In this document: positions 25,021-35,617 of the stretch, in pieces
Layout: each line of letters begins with the position of its first letter
Numbering within the stretch: position 1 is the first letter of the stretch
Source of the DNA: Actinacidiphila glaucinigra
Lineage (GTDB): Bacteria; Actinomycetota; Actinomycetes; Streptomycetales; Streptomycetaceae
NCBI RefSeq assembly: GCF_900188405.1
Contig: NZ_FZOF01000012.1
Span: 1 to 64,000, forward strand
Direction of reading: 5' to 3'
Length of the DNA: 64,000 nucleotides
Notes under the pieces: generated by a model
Database searches by the model: none
Told to the model about the DNA's origin: nothing
What the model saw: only the letters and a program-made list of their open reading frames with translations
Position numbers and translations under genes: made by a program

Positions 25021-25992
25021 CTACCCCTCCGTGATGAAGCCCTCCTTCACCAGCCACTCCTTGGCGACCTCGTGCGGGTCCTCGCCCTTCACGTCCACCT
25101 TCGCGTTCAGCTCCCGGCCGACGTCGGTGGTCAGCTTCGCGGACAGCGGGTCGAGCAGTCCGCGGATGGCCGGCCAGCGCTCCAGCGCCTTGCTGTTGAC
25201 GACGGGGGCGGCGTCGTAGTTCGGGAAGAAGTGCTTGTCGTCCTCCATCACCTCCAGGCCGAGGGAGGCGATCCGGCCGTCGGTCGTGTAGACCTCGCCG
25301 AGCAGGCAGGAACCCGGCTTGGCGATCTGGGTGTAGATGATCCCGGTGTCCATCTTGCGGATGTTGGAGGAGGGCAGGTCCATGCCGTACGCCTTCGCCA
25401 TGCCGGGCAGCCCGTCGTCCCGCGAGGCGAACTCGTTCTCCACGCAGAGGGTGACGGCCTTGGGGTCCTTCCTCGACAGGGCGGCCACGTCGGACAGCGT
25501 CCGCAGCCCGTACGGGCGGTTCTTCTCCGGGCTGATGGCCAGGGCGTAGGTGTTGTCCAGGGTGGACGGCCGCAGCCAGGTGATGCCGCCCGGCCGGTCG
25601 GCGTCGCGGACGGCCCGCCACTGCTCCGCCGGGTCGGCGATGGGCTCGGCGTTGCCCAGATAGGTGATCCAGGCGGTGCCCGTGTACTCGTACATGGCGT
25701 CCGCGTCACCGGACTTGATCGCCTCGCGCGCGCCGATGGAGCCCTGGATGTTGGTGCGGTCCAGCACCTCCGCGCCGGCCGCCTTGAAGACCAGGCCGAT
25801 CATCGAGCCCAGGATGATCTGCTCGCTGAAGCTCTTGGACGTCACCGTGAGCGAGGCGCCCTTCAGTGGCAGGCCCTTCCCCAGCGAGCCGGGGCGGACG
25901 TCGCCGACGAGCGGGCTGCCGCTCTTGAGCCCGCAGCCCGGGGCGCAGGCGAGCAGCACCAGGAGGCCCGCCGCCAGGGCCCGGCGGCGCAT
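25021..25992 (-). CDS. OpuC-type osmoprotectant ABC transporter, substrate-binding lipoprotein
   Basis: 323 residues with an N-terminal lipoprotein signal (MRRRALAAGLLVLLACAPGC; Cys in a lipobox). The mature part has the ProX/OpuCC fold: TSKSFSEQIILGSM, SGDADAMYEYTGTAW. It captures glycine betaine, choline or related quaternary amines. The gene is last in the operon; its ATG shares a base with the permease stop (ATGA). The start at 25992 is the only one that yields the signal peptide. Confidence 0.85.
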   Translation of the reverse strand: MRRRALAAGLLVLLACAPGCGLKSGSPLVGDVRPGSLGKGLPLKGASLTVTSKSFSEQIILGSMIGLVFKAAGAEVLDRTNIQGSIGAREAIKSGDADAMYEYTGTAWITYLGNAEPIADPAEQWRAVRDADRPGGITWLRPSTLDNTYALAISPEKNRPYGLRTLSDVAALSRKDPKAVTLCVENEFASRDDGLPGMAKAYGMDLPSSNIRKMDTGIIYTQIAKPGSCLLGEVYTTDGRIASLGLEVMEDDKHFFPNYDAAPVVNSKALERWPAIRGLLDPLSAKLTTDVGRELNAKVDVKGEDPHEVAKEWLVKEGFITEG

Positions 25993-26885
25993 CAGCCCGT
26001 CTCCAGGCCGTGCGGACGCAGCAACTGCTCGGCCAGCGACGCCAGCCAGTCCACCAGCAGGGCCAGCACCACGGTGAGCACCGAACCCAGCACGAGCACC
26101 GGCATGCGCTGCGTGACGATCCCGGTGGTGATGATGTCGCCGAGCCCGCCGCCGCCCACGAAGGTGGCGAGTGTGGCGGTGCCCACGTTCAGCACGAGCG
26201 CGGTGCGCACGCCCGCCAGGATCAGCGGTACGGCCAGCGGCAGTTCGATCCGCGACAGCGTCCCGGCCGCCGACATCCCGATGCCGCGCGAGGCCTCGAT
26301 CAGGGTGGGGTCGATGGCCCGCAGTCCCGCCATGGTGTTGGACAGCACCGGCAGCACCGCGTAGACCACCATGCCGACCAGCGCCGTACCGGGTCCGATG
26401 CCCAGCCAGACGACGAGCAGGGCCAGCATCCCGATGGCGGGCGTGGCCTGTCCGATGTTGGCGATCGACGTCACCACCGGCGCGGCCGGACGCAGCCGCC
26501 GCCGGGTCAGCGCGACGCCGAGCGGGACGGCGATGACCAGCACCCAGAACGTGGAGATCGCGGTGAGCTTGACGTGCTGCCACAGCCGCACCCGGACGGT
26601 GTCGCCGACGAGGGCGTTCTCGGCGATCGAGTCGAGGGGGACGGCGGTGATCCACAGGTAGGTGGCGAGCAGGACGAGGGCGAGCACGACCGGGGTGACC
26701 AGCAGGCTGTGCCAGGTCAGCCGCCGTGCCGGTGTCCCGTCGGGAGGCCCCGCGGCGGGCCGGCCGCCGGGGCCCGCGCCGTCGGCGGGTTCCTCCGGGC
26801 CGGCCGGGCCCCGTCCGGAACCGGGAGCCGCCGCGGGACCGCCGGGGCCGCCCGTCCCGCCCGGCGGTCCGGCGCCGGCGCTCAT
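25992..26885 (-). CDS. OpuC-type ABC transporter permease with Pro/Gly-rich N-terminus
   Basis: 297 residues, five or six membrane segments and the binding-protein-dependent EAA-type loop EASRGIGMSAAGTLSRIELPLAVP. The first ~55 residues are an odd Gly/Pro/Ala stretch before the first membrane helix. Start and stop overlap its neighbours by four and one bases. Pairs with the second permease of the operon. Confidence 0.85.
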   Translation of the reverse strand: MSAGAGPPGGTGGPGGPAAAPGSGRGPAGPEEPADGAGPGGRPAAGPPDGTPARRLTWHSLLVTPVVLALVLLATYLWITAVPLDSIAENALVGDTVRVRLWQHVKLTAISTFWVLVIAVPLGVALTRRRLRPAAPVVTSIANIGQATPAIGMLALLVVWLGIGPGTALVGMVVYAVLPVLSNTMAGLRAIDPTLIEASRGIGMSAAGTLSRIELPLAVPLILAGVRTALVLNVGTATLATFVGGGGLGDIITTGIVTQRMPVLVLGSVLTVVLALLVDWLASLAEQLLRPHGLETG

Positions 26886-28123
26886 GCCCGCTCCCCCGGT
26901 TCGTGGTCGGCGCCCTCCTGCTCGGCCCTGGTCTGCGGGGCGCGCAACTCCTCCAGATCGTGCCGGTGCTCCAGGGCCGCCAGCCGGTCCTCCTCCAGCA
27001 GTTCGTGCACCGAGTTGAGCAGCGTCTCCATGTCCACCACCCCGGTGAACTCACCGCGCCGGCCGGTCACCGCGACCCGGCCGCTGCTGTCGGTGAGCAC
27101 CGCCTCCAGGGCGTCCCGCAGGGTCGCGTCCCGGGTCACGGTGTCGCCCACCAGCGTCCCGGCGCGGGCGAGCGAGCCCTTGGCGCGCATCAGGTCGCCG
27201 CGCCGCAGCCACTTGTAGGGGCGGCCCCTGCGGTCCAGCAGCAGAAGTTCGTTGGTCGTGGTCGCCTCCCGCAGCCGGTCGAAGATCGACTGCAGCGGGT
27301 CGTCCAGGCGCACCGTCGGGAAGTCGGCGACGCCCACGTCCCGCACCCGGGTCAGGTTGAGCCGCTTCAGGGCTGCCCCGGCGCCGACGAAACCGGAGAC
27401 GAAGTCGTCGGCCGGATTGGTCAGGATCGCCTCGGGGGTGTCGAACTGGGCGATGTGCGAGCGCTCCCGCAGCACCGCGATGCGGTCCCCGAGCTTGATC
27501 GCCTCGTCGAAGTCATGGGTGACGAAGACGATCGTCTTGTGCAGTTCGTGCTGCAGCCTGATCAGTTCGTCCTGGAGGTGGTCACGGGTGATCGGGTCGA
27601 CGGCGCCGAAGGGCTCGTCCATCAGCAGCACCGGGGGGTCGGCCGCCAGCGCGCGTGCCACCCCGACGCGCTGCTGCTGACCGCCGGACAGCTGGCGCGG
27701 GTAGCGGCCCCGGAACTCGCGCGGGTCCAGCCCCACCAGGTCCAGCATCTCCTCGACGCGGTCCCGGACCCGCGCCCTGGACCAGCCCACCATCCGGGGG
27801 ACGAGGGCGATGTTCTCGGCCACCGTCATGTGCGGGAACAGCCCGGAGGACTGGATCGCGTAACCGATCTTGCGGCGCAGCTTCACCGGGTCCATGTGGG
27901 TGACGTCCTCGCCGCCGATGCGGATGCGGCCCGAGGTCGGCTCGATCAGCCGGTTGATCATCTTCAGCGTGGTGGACTTCCCGCACCCGGACGGCCCGAC
28001 GAAGATCACCGTCTCGCCGGCCCCGATCTCCATGCTCACCCCGTCCACGGCCGGCTCCGCGCTGCCGGGGTAGCGCTTGGTCAGCTGCTCCAGCTCGATG
28101 GTCGCGCCCGATGCCTCAGCCAC
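26882..28123 (-). CDS. OpuC-type ABC transporter ATPase with CBS domains
   Basis: 413 residues. ABC domain: Walker A GPSGCGKST, Q-loop, signature LSGGQQQR, Walker B VLLMDEPFGAVDP, switch THDFDEAIKL. The C-terminal part (about 265-385) carries two CBS motifs (TVRLDDPLQSIFDRL... and TRDATLRDALEAVL...), which in OpuA-type systems sense ionic strength or cyclic di-AMP. The tail is acidic. GTG start at 28123 overlaps the preceding permease by eight bases. Confidence 0.9.
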   Translation of the reverse strand: MAEASGATIELEQLTKRYPGSAEPAVDGVSMEIGAGETVIFVGPSGCGKSTTLKMINRLIEPTSGRIRIGGEDVTHMDPVKLRRKIGYAIQSSGLFPHMTVAENIALVPRMVGWSRARVRDRVEEMLDLVGLDPREFRGRYPRQLSGGQQQRVGVARALAADPPVLLMDEPFGAVDPITRDHLQDELIRLQHELHKTIVFVTHDFDEAIKLGDRIAVLRERSHIAQFDTPEAILTNPADDFVSGFVGAGAALKRLNLTRVRDVGVADFPTVRLDDPLQSIFDRLREATTTNELLLLDRRGRPYKWLRRGDLMRAKGSLARAGTLVGDTVTRDATLRDALEAVLTDSSGRVAVTGRRGEFTGVVDMETLLNSVHELLEEDRLAALEHRHDLEELRAPQTRAEQEGADHEPGERA

Positions 28124-28763
28124 GGATCCCCCGGGGGATGGTGAGCCGCCCGAGCAGCACGTAGCAGGCGTCGAAGAGCAGCGCCAGGACGACGATGCCG
28201 ATCGTCCCGGCCAGCACCTGGTTGAGCGCGTTGGCGCTGCCCAGGGAGGCGATCCCGCGGAAGATCTCGTTGCCGAGCCCCGGCCCGGAGGCGTACGCCG
28301 CGATCGCCGCGATGCCCATCAGCATCTGCGTCGCGACCCGGATGCCGGTCAGGATCGGCGGCCACGCCAGCGGCAGCTCGACCCGCGCCAGGGCCGCCGT
28401 CCGGGACATGCCGATGCCGCGGGCCGCGTCGACCAGCGCCGGGTCCACCCCGCGCAGCCCCACGATCGCGTTGCGGACCACCGGCAGCAGCCCGTACAGC
28501 GTCAGCGCCGTCACCGTCGGGGGGACGCCGAGACCGAGCCAGGGGATGAGCAGGCCGATCAGGGCCAGGGAGGGGATGGTGAGGACCGTCGCGGTGGAGG
28601 TGACGGCCAGGGTCGCGGCCCAGTCGCGCCGGTAGGAGAGCACCCCGATCGCCACCCCGATCGCGGTCGCCAGCACCATGCACTGGAAGACCAGGCTGGC
28701 CTGCTGGTACGTGTCGATCAGCAGCTGTTCGTGCCGGCTGGCGAGGTACTCCCAGAAGCTCAC
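28116..28763 (-). CDS. OpuC-type ABC transporter permease
   Basis: 215 residues with the EAA loop DAARGIGMSRTAALARVELPLAWP and about six membrane helices, typical of OpuCB/ProW-like subunits. GTG at 28763 opens the gene, 26 bases after the Lrp stop, so the regulator and transporter may share a transcript. Confidence 0.85.
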   Translation of the reverse strand: MSFWEYLASRHEQLLIDTYQQASLVFQCMVLATAIGVAIGVLSYRRDWAATLAVTSTATVLTIPSLALIGLLIPWLGLGVPPTVTALTLYGLLPVVRNAIVGLRGVDPALVDAARGIGMSRTAALARVELPLAWPPILTGIRVATQMLMGIAAIAAYASGPGLGNEIFRGIASLGSANALNQVLAGTIGIVVLALLFDACYVLLGRLTIPRGIRG

Positions 28764-28789
28764 CCGGCATCACCCCTGCCGTCCCTCGG

Positions 28790-29266
28790 CTATGTGTCCG
28801 CGTCCTGTGCCGCCTGCTCGACCAGCGGGATGATCCGCAACGGGACCGGGTTCTCCATGACGATCGCCGTGGAGGCCCGCACGATGCCATCAAAGCCCAC
28901 AACCCGGTCGATCACACGTTGGAGATCGGCGTTCGAGCGGGCCACCAGCCGGCACAGCATGTCGCCCTGCCCGGTCGTGGTGTGCAGTTCCAGCACCTCC
29001 GGGACACCGGCCAAGTGCGCGCGCACGTCCTGGCCTTGCCCCTGCTTGATCTCCAGCGTCGCGAAGGCCGTCACCGGGTAGCCCAGCGCGGCCGGGTCCA
29101 CCTGCGGTCCGAAGCCGCGGATCACCCCATTGGCCTGAAGCCGGTCCAGCCGTGCCTGCACGGTCCCGCGCGCCACCCCCAGGCGGCGCGAGGCCTCCAG
29201 CACGCCGATCCGCGGCTCCTCGGCGAGCAGCTTGATCAGCCGTCCGTCCAGCCGGTCGATCCCCAT
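28790..29266 (-). CDS. Lrp/AsnC-family regulator (HpdR-like)
   Basis: 158 residues: helix-turn-helix IGVLEASRRLGVARGTVQARLDRLQANGVI, then the RAM ligand-binding domain (GYPVTAFATLEIKQGQ). It is divergent from hpd. A regulator of this kind has been reported to control hpd in S. coelicolor; I infer the same job here. Tyrosine or 4-hydroxyphenylpyruvate is the likely effector. ATG 29266 follows AGGGACTGGGG; the longer open frame to 29305 is not conserved. It also precedes the quaternary-amine transporter operon at a distance of 26 bases. Confidence 0.82.
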   Translation of the reverse strand: MGIDRLDGRLIKLLAEEPRIGVLEASRRLGVARGTVQARLDRLQANGVIRGFGPQVDPAALGYPVTAFATLEIKQGQGQDVRAHLAGVPEVLELHTTTGQGDMLCRLVARSNADLQRVIDRVVGFDGIVRASTAIVMENPVPLRIIPLVEQAAQDADT

Positions 29267-29283
29267 GGCACCCCAGTCCCTCC

Positions 29284-30545
<1,262 letters not shown>

Positions 30546-30618
30546 TCGCCACCGCCGCGGACTCCGGCGCCGGACCATGCCTCCACGGGGGAGGGGCGTG
30601 GACCGGTGCCGGCCGCCG

Positions 30619-31026
30619 TCAGAAGACGAACCGGAGGTTCCGGAGGGCCGACACGACCGCCCAGGCCCCGAACGCCCACAGCGCCAGCGCCCCCAGCACC
30701 GCCCCCGTCGCGGCCCACAGTCCCGTGCGCGGCGGCCGCCGCAGTGCCCCGGCGAGCGCGCCGGCCGACCCGCCCGCCGCGGGCAGGCCCGCGATCAGCA
30801 GGGCCGCGTTCTCCAGCGCCACCTTGGTGCGGTGGTTGCCCACCCAGTCCGTGGGGCTCTGGTGGTGCGCCGCGTCCACGGCGCCCATCACCCACAGCAC
30901 CACCGGCGGGGCGAGCAGCACCACCGCCCACACGCAGCGCACGGCGACCCTCCGCCCGTGGCGCCGCCGCGCCGGTGCCGTGCCGCCGGTGTCCGTCGCG
31001 TCCGTCGTGTCCGTCACGGCGGTCAT
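30619..31026 (-). CDS. Small membrane protein, unknown
   Basis: 135 residues with three hydrophobic helices (roughly 28-48, 71-91, 107-127) after a charged N-terminus. It contains VGNHRTKVALENAALLIAGLPAAGG between the helices. I do not recognise a family. It converges on hpd. Start at 31026 leaves a positively charged segment RRRHGRR before the first helix. Confidence 0.6.
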   Translation of the reverse strand: MTAVTDTTDATDTGGTAPARRRHGRRVAVRCVWAVVLLAPPVVLWVMGAVDAAHHQSPTDWVGNHRTKVALENAALLIAGLPAAGGSAGALAGALRRPPRTGLWAATGAVLGALALWAFGAWAVVSALRNLRFVF

Positions 31027-31135
31027 CCTCGCCGCGCCCCCGCCCGCGCCGCCATCCGTACGGATACTCAGAACGCCGCGAGCCGCGCGGTGACGTGATC
31101 TTCCCCGGGCGGCGGCGCGGTGCGAAGCTGGACCC

Positions 31136-32503
31136 ATGGGCGATCTCATCGACCGGCTGCGCGCCGGACTCCCCGACGAGGCCATCCTCGCCGATCCCGA
31201 CGTCACCGCCTCCTACGCCAACGACATGGCCAGCTTCTGCCCGGCCGGGGCGCCCGCGGTGGTTGTCCTGCCGCGCACCGTGGAGCAGGTCCGGCACGTC
31301 ATGCGGACCGCCACGGCGCTGCGGGTGCCCGTCGTGCCGCAAGGGGCCCGCACCGGCCTGTCGGGCGCCGCCAACGCCTCCGACGGCTGCATCGTGCTCT
31401 CCCTGACCAAGATGGACCGCATCCTGGAGATCGACCCCGTCGACCGCGTCGCCGTCGTCGAGCCGGGCGTCGTCAACGCCGCCCTGTCCCGCGCCGTCGC
31501 CGAGCGGGGCCTGTACTACCCGCCGGACCCCTCCAGCTGGGAGCAGTGCACCATCGGCGGCAACATCGGCACCGGCTCCGGCGGCCTGTGCTGCGTCAAG
31601 TACGGGGTCACGGCCGAGTACGTGCTCGGCCTGGAGGTCGTCCTGGCCGACGGGCGGCTGCTGCGCACCGGCCGCCGCACCGCAAAGGGCGTCGCCGGCT
31701 ACGACCTGACCCGGCTGCTCGTCGGCTCCGAGGGCAGCCTCGGCATCGTGGTGCGGGCCGTGCTGGCGCTCAAGCCCGCGCCGCCCGCCCAGTTGGCGCT
31801 GGTGGCGGAGTTCGGCTCGGCCGAGGCGGCCTGCGCGGCGGTCTGCGACATCATGGCCGGCGGCCATGTGCCCTCGCTGCTGGAACTGATGGACGGCACC
31901 ACCGTGCGCGCGGTCAACGCGATGACCAGCATGGGACTGCCCGAGTCCACCGAGGCGCTGCTGCTCGCGGCCTTCGACACCCCCGACCCGGCCGCCGACC
32001 TCGCCGCGGTGGGCGAGCTGTGCACCGCCGCCGGGGCGACGCAGGTGGTGCCCGCCGAGGACGCGGCGGAGTCCGAAATGCTGCTGCAGGCACGGCGGAT
32101 GGCGCTGCCCGCACTGGAGCGGGTCTCCACGGCCACGATGATCGACGACGTGTGCGTGCCGCGCGGCAGGCTCGCCGCGATGCTCGACGGGGTCGCGGCG
32201 ATCGCCCGCAAGCACGACCTGACGATCGGCGTGTGCGCGCACGCCGGGGACGGCAACACCCACCCCGTGGTGTGCTTCGACGCCGCCGATCCCGAGGAGT
32301 CCGGACGGGCCCGCGAGTCCTTCGACGAGATCATGGCGCTCGGCCTGGAGCTCGGCGGCACGATCACCGGGGAGCACGGCGTGGGGGTCCTGAAGAAGGA
32401 GTGGCTGGCGCGCGAACTCGGCCCGGTGGGCGTGGAGATGCAGCGCGGCATCAAGGCCGTCTTCGACCCGCTCGGCATCCTCAACCCGGGCAAGGTGTTC
32501 TGA
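31136..32503 (+). CDS. FAD-linked oxidase, glycolate/D-lactate dehydrogenase (GlcD) type
   Basis: 455 residues. PCMH-type FAD domain (LPRTVEQVRHVMRTA, VPQGARTGLSGAAN, IGGNIGTGSGGLCCVKYG, LVGSEGSLGIV) and the C-terminal substrate domain with CAHAGDGNTHP and TGEHGVGVLKKEWL. Oxidises a 2-hydroxy acid such as D-lactate or glycolate. No Fe-S partner lies beside it. ATG 31136 begins at the conserved N-terminus. Confidence 0.88.
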   Translation: MGDLIDRLRAGLPDEAILADPDVTASYANDMASFCPAGAPAVVVLPRTVEQVRHVMRTATALRVPVVPQGARTGLSGAANASDGCIVLSLTKMDRILEIDPVDRVAVVEPGVVNAALSRAVAERGLYYPPDPSSWEQCTIGGNIGTGSGGLCCVKYGVTAEYVLGLEVVLADGRLLRTGRRTAKGVAGYDLTRLLVGSEGSLGIVVRAVLALKPAPPAQLALVAEFGSAEAACAAVCDIMAGGHVPSLLELMDGTTVRAVNAMTSMGLPESTEALLLAAFDTPDPAADLAAVGELCTAAGATQVVPAEDAAESEMLLQARRMALPALERVSTATMIDDVCVPRGRLAAMLDGVAAIARKHDLTIGVCAHAGDGNTHPVVCFDAADPEESGRARESFDEIMALGLELGGTITGEHGVGVLKKEWLARELGPVGVEMQRGIKAVFDPLGILNPGKVF

Positions 32504-32541
32504 GTCCCGGCTCCGGCCGCCGGGCCCCGCGGGCCGTCGCC

Positions 32542-33027
32542 TCAGGCGTCCGGCGGCTCGTCGGAGCCGTGCCAGGTCTCGCGTGTGCGGCGCTCGTCGC
32601 GCGCGCCCTCGCCGGCGGCCGGGGCCAGCAGTTCGTCCAGCCGCTCGTCCATGGACAGGTGGTCCAGCTCCGTGCCCGGCGGGACCGCCCGCAGCGTGCG
32701 CTCCAGCCATGCCGCCACCGGGTGCGGGGACGCCTCCAGCAGCGCGGTGCCGTCCGGCGAGCTGAGGGCCATGCAGATCACGCTCCGCCCGTCCGTCTTG
32801 GTCGGCCAGATCCGCACGTCACCGTGCCCGCTCGGCCGGAACACCCCCTCGACCAGCAACTCCCGGGCGAAAGTCCAGTTGACGGGGCAGTCCGAGCCGA
32901 TGTGGAAGGTGATGTGCACGGCGAAGGGATCCGCCGACCGGTAGGCCAGCCTGGCCGGGACGGCGACACTGCGCTCGGGCGACAGCACCAGGTGCATCTC
33001 CAGCTCGCGTTCGACCACGGTGTGCAT
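32542..33027 (-). CDS. ssgG: SsgA-like sporulation/cell division protein, SsgG type
   Basis: 161 residues of the SsgA-like family, restricted to sporulating actinomycetes. Conserved parts include ELEMHLVLSPERSVAVPARLAYRSADPFAVHITFHIGS and FARELLVEGVFRPSGHGDVRIWP. The neighbourhood near hpd suggests the SsgG paralogue, which helps place sporulation septa at the right spacing. The acidic C-terminal tail (GEGARDERRTRETWHGSDEPPDA region) extends past the family core. Start at 33027 has AAAGGACG upstream. Control by sporulation regulators is likely but no whi-type promoter could be identified. Confidence 0.85.
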   Translation of the reverse strand: MHTVVERELEMHLVLSPERSVAVPARLAYRSADPFAVHITFHIGSDCPVNWTFARELLVEGVFRPSGHGDVRIWPTKTDGRSVICMALSSPDGTALLEASPHPVAAWLERTLRAVPPGTELDHLSMDERLDELLAPAAGEGARDERRTRETWHGSDEPPDA

Positions 33028-33492
33028 CTCGTCGTCCTTTCCTCGGCGCGAAGGCCCCTGGCGGTGCTGCGCGGCGGGTGCTGCGCGGGGCCCGCACCGG
33101 GAGAGAGCGCATACGGCCTTCACCATTACGCGGGTTCCGGGGATCGGGAGGACTTTTCCCGAAGGCCCGGCACACGCGAGATGGATGCGGTACACACGGA
33201 ACGTCGCCGTCCGCCCCGCCCGGGAGTGCGTCCGGTCGTGCGACGGTCCTCCCCTTCCCGTTCCCGCCCCCGCCGCGCCCACGGCTCCGCGGCGCGCACG
33301 TCCCCGTCCGTCCGAGGCGGTGTCAGTTCGGAAGCGTATCGGTTCGGTAGCCGGGATTTGCCCCGGAATGCCGATCCTCGCCCATGGATCGTTTCTTTCG
33401 TCCGCCCGGCGCGTTCTTCGTTAGTGTCCTCCTTGCACGCCGGGGGACGGCGGGCTGGTCGAGCGTGTCGGTCGTGAGGGGAGTTGTCACGG
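33028..33492. other. Divergent regulatory region between ssgG and the RDD cluster
   Basis: 465 bases without a supported gene. It contains a GTATCGGTTCGGTAGCC tract near 33335-33352 and possible TTAGTGT (-10) at 33420-33426 for the rightward gene, but no pair of hexamers is persuasive. Apparent small frames have no ribosome site. Confidence 0.35.
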
Positions 33493-34752
33493 ATGACCTC
33501 CGGTAGCAGCGGCGGGAGTCTGCCCGGTCCCGGGTACTACCCGGACCCGTCCATCCCGGGCTACATCCGGTACTGGAACGGCTCCTCGTGGGTGCCCGGC
33601 ACGAGCCGTCCCGCACCGCAGCCCGGGGAGGACCTCGCGCCGCCGTCCGGTGCCGCCGTGGCCGCGGCCGGCCCCGCGCTGGCGCCGCCGCCCGCGCCCC
33701 CCGTGCCGGAGGCCCCGGAGGCGGCCGCGACACCGCGGACCCCCGCGCTGGAGGAGTCCGGGCCGATGTTCCTGGACGAGGACCCGCGGGCGCCGCGGGC
33801 CGAACGCGGCCCCGAGACCGTCACCGGGCTGCAGGCGCAACCGCAGCAGCCGCGTCAGGAGTTCCGTGCGGAGCCCGCCCCGGAGCGGGCGTGGGCCGCC
33901 GACCCGGCCCGGCAGGACCCCTCGCCCCGCATCTCGTGGGGCACCCCCGAGCGCGCGGGGCAGCCCGCCGCACCGGCGCAGGCCGCAGCCCCGGCACGGA
34001 CCCCCGCCCCTACCCCCGCTCCCTCGCCGGCCCCGACTCCGGCTCCTGCTCCCGCGCCCGCCCGCGCGGCCACCACGCCGGCGGCCGCGGCCACCGCGTC
34101 CGCGCCGACCGAGAGCGCCGTGCCCGGGCAGCAGTCCGCGCCCGTCCCGTGGGCGCAGCAGGTGCACGATCTGGCCCGTCAGGTCCCGTCGCAGGGCGGG
34201 GAGGGCGCGGCGCCCGCGCCGTGGCGGCCGGTCGCCGAGGACCCGTTCGCCTCCGCGCAGGAACAGGCGCGCCCCGCCTCGCCGGGGAAGCGGCTGGCGG
34301 CCCGGCTGATCGACACCGTCGTGGTGGGCGCGGTCGTCGCGGCGGCCGCGGTGCCGCTGGGGACGGCGGCGTACGAGCACGTGCGCGACAAGGTGGACGC
34401 CGCCCGGCTGACCGGCGAGGAGGCGACGGTCTGGCTGGTCGACGGCACGACGGGTGTGCAACTGGGCATCGTGGCGGCCGTCGTGCTCGTCACCGGGCTG
34501 CTGTACGAGGTCCTGCCCACCGCCAAGTGGGGCCGCACCCTGGGCAAGAAGCTGCTCGGCCTGCGCGTGCTGGACATCGAGAGCCAGTACGAACCCGGCT
34601 TCGGGCAGGCGCTGCGCCGCTGGCTCACCCACACGGTGCTCGACGCGCTCGTGATCGGCTTCCTCGGACTGGTGTGGTGCCTCTTCGACCGGCCGTGGCG
34701 GCAGTGCTGGCACGACAAGGCGGCGCGCACCTTCGTGGCCCGCGAGCGCTGA
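33493..34752 (+). CDS. DUF2510-RDD membrane protein with long Pro/Ala linker
   Basis: 419 residues in three parts: an N-terminal DUF2510 module (PGYYPDPSIPGYIRYWNGSSWVPG), a ~220-residue Pro/Ala/Glu linker with a (TPAP)n run, and a C-terminal RDD domain (GKRLAARLIDTVVVG, KWGRTLGKKLLGLRVLD, DRPWRQCWHDKAARTFV) with three to four membrane helices. Function of RDD proteins is unknown; some work in ion exchange or as membrane partners. ATG 33493 is chosen because GAGGGGAG lies about 10 bases upstream. First of three RDD genes in a row. Confidence 0.82.
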   Translation: MTSGSSGGSLPGPGYYPDPSIPGYIRYWNGSSWVPGTSRPAPQPGEDLAPPSGAAVAAAGPALAPPPAPPVPEAPEAAATPRTPALEESGPMFLDEDPRAPRAERGPETVTGLQAQPQQPRQEFRAEPAPERAWAADPARQDPSPRISWGTPERAGQPAAPAQAAAPARTPAPTPAPSPAPTPAPAPAPARAATTPAAAATASAPTESAVPGQQSAPVPWAQQVHDLARQVPSQGGEGAAPAPWRPVAEDPFASAQEQARPASPGKRLAARLIDTVVVGAVVAAAAVPLGTAAYEHVRDKVDAARLTGEEATVWLVDGTTGVQLGIVAAVVLVTGLLYEVLPTAKWGRTLGKKLLGLRVLDIESQYEPGFGQALRRWLTHTVLDALVIGFLGLVWCLFDRPWRQCWHDKAARTFVARER

Positions 34753-34808
34753 CACCCGAACGGCCCCCGCCGGAGGCGCGGCCGAATCGTCCGGGTTTCA
34801 CTCGGGGC

Positions 34809-35537
34809 ATGAGCACCGACCAGCCCGAGGACCCGTTCGCCAAGCCGCCCCGGGAGCCGTCCGGGCCCGCGCAGCCGCCGCCCGGGCAGTCACCGCCGCC
34901 CGGCGGGCAGCCACCGGGTCAGCAGCCCCCGCCCGGCGGGCAGCCGTACCCGCCGCCCCCGCACCAGCCCCCGCCCGGCGGCTCGCCCTACGACCAGCCG
35001 CCCCCGGGCTACGGCGGCGGCGACCCGTACGCGGGCGGCTCGTACCCGGGCGACCCGTACGCGAGCGGCCCCTACGGGGCCGGCGAGCCCGATCCCCTGG
35101 CGGGGATGCCCCCGCTGGCGAACCGTGGGCGCAGGCTGGTCGCGCGCATCGTCGACGGCCTGATCATCGGCATCCCGGTCTACGGCCTCACCGGGCTGAT
35201 CTGGAACTACGACTACAACGCCACCGGCGCGCTGTTCTCCCAGGGCGTGATCTACGCCGTGATCTACCTGGCCTACCAGGTGTTCATGCTCACCCGGTAC
35301 GGGCAGAGCCTCGGCAAGAAGCTGCTCAGGGTGCGCGTCGGCATGCTCACCGACGGCACCAATCCGACGACCCCGGCGGCGCTGAAGCGGGAGTCGGTCT
35401 ACTCGCTGGTGCCGATCATCCCGTGCTGCGGTGAGATCTTCTGGATCATCGAGGTGCTCTGGTGCACCTGGGACAAGCCCTACCGCCAGTGCCTTCACGA
35501 CAAAGCAGGGCAAACCGTGGTGGTTTCGGTGGAGTAA
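34809..35537 (+). CDS. RDD-domain membrane protein, Pro/Gly/Gln-rich N-terminus
   Basis: 242 residues. About 100 residues of Pro/Gly/Gln/Tyr repeats (PPPGGQP units, then SPYDQPPPGYGG) precede the RDD domain (RGRRLVARIVDGLIIG, RYGQSLGKKLLRVRVG, DKPYRQCLHDKAGQTV). The low-complexity part is probably disordered and cytoplasmic. Starts 56 bases after the first RDD gene and likely belongs to its operon. Confidence 0.85.
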   Translation: MSTDQPEDPFAKPPREPSGPAQPPPGQSPPPGGQPPGQQPPPGGQPYPPPPHQPPPGGSPYDQPPPGYGGGDPYAGGSYPGDPYASGPYGAGEPDPLAGMPPLANRGRRLVARIVDGLIIGIPVYGLTGLIWNYDYNATGALFSQGVIYAVIYLAYQVFMLTRYGQSLGKKLLRVRVGMLTDGTNPTTPAALKRESVYSLVPIIPCCGEIFWIIEVLWCTWDKPYRQCLHDKAGQTVVVSVE

Positions 35538-35617
35538 GGCACACTGTGGGGTGATCGTCGCAGGGCCGTGACCATCGGCGTCTATGCGCCGTCCTGCCCG
35601 GCTGATTTACTCACTCC

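Noticed and set aside
33487-34755. Long minus-strand open frame opposite the first RDD gene
   Set aside because: The translation is a low-complexity shadow; the plus-strand frame carries DUF2510 and RDD domains.
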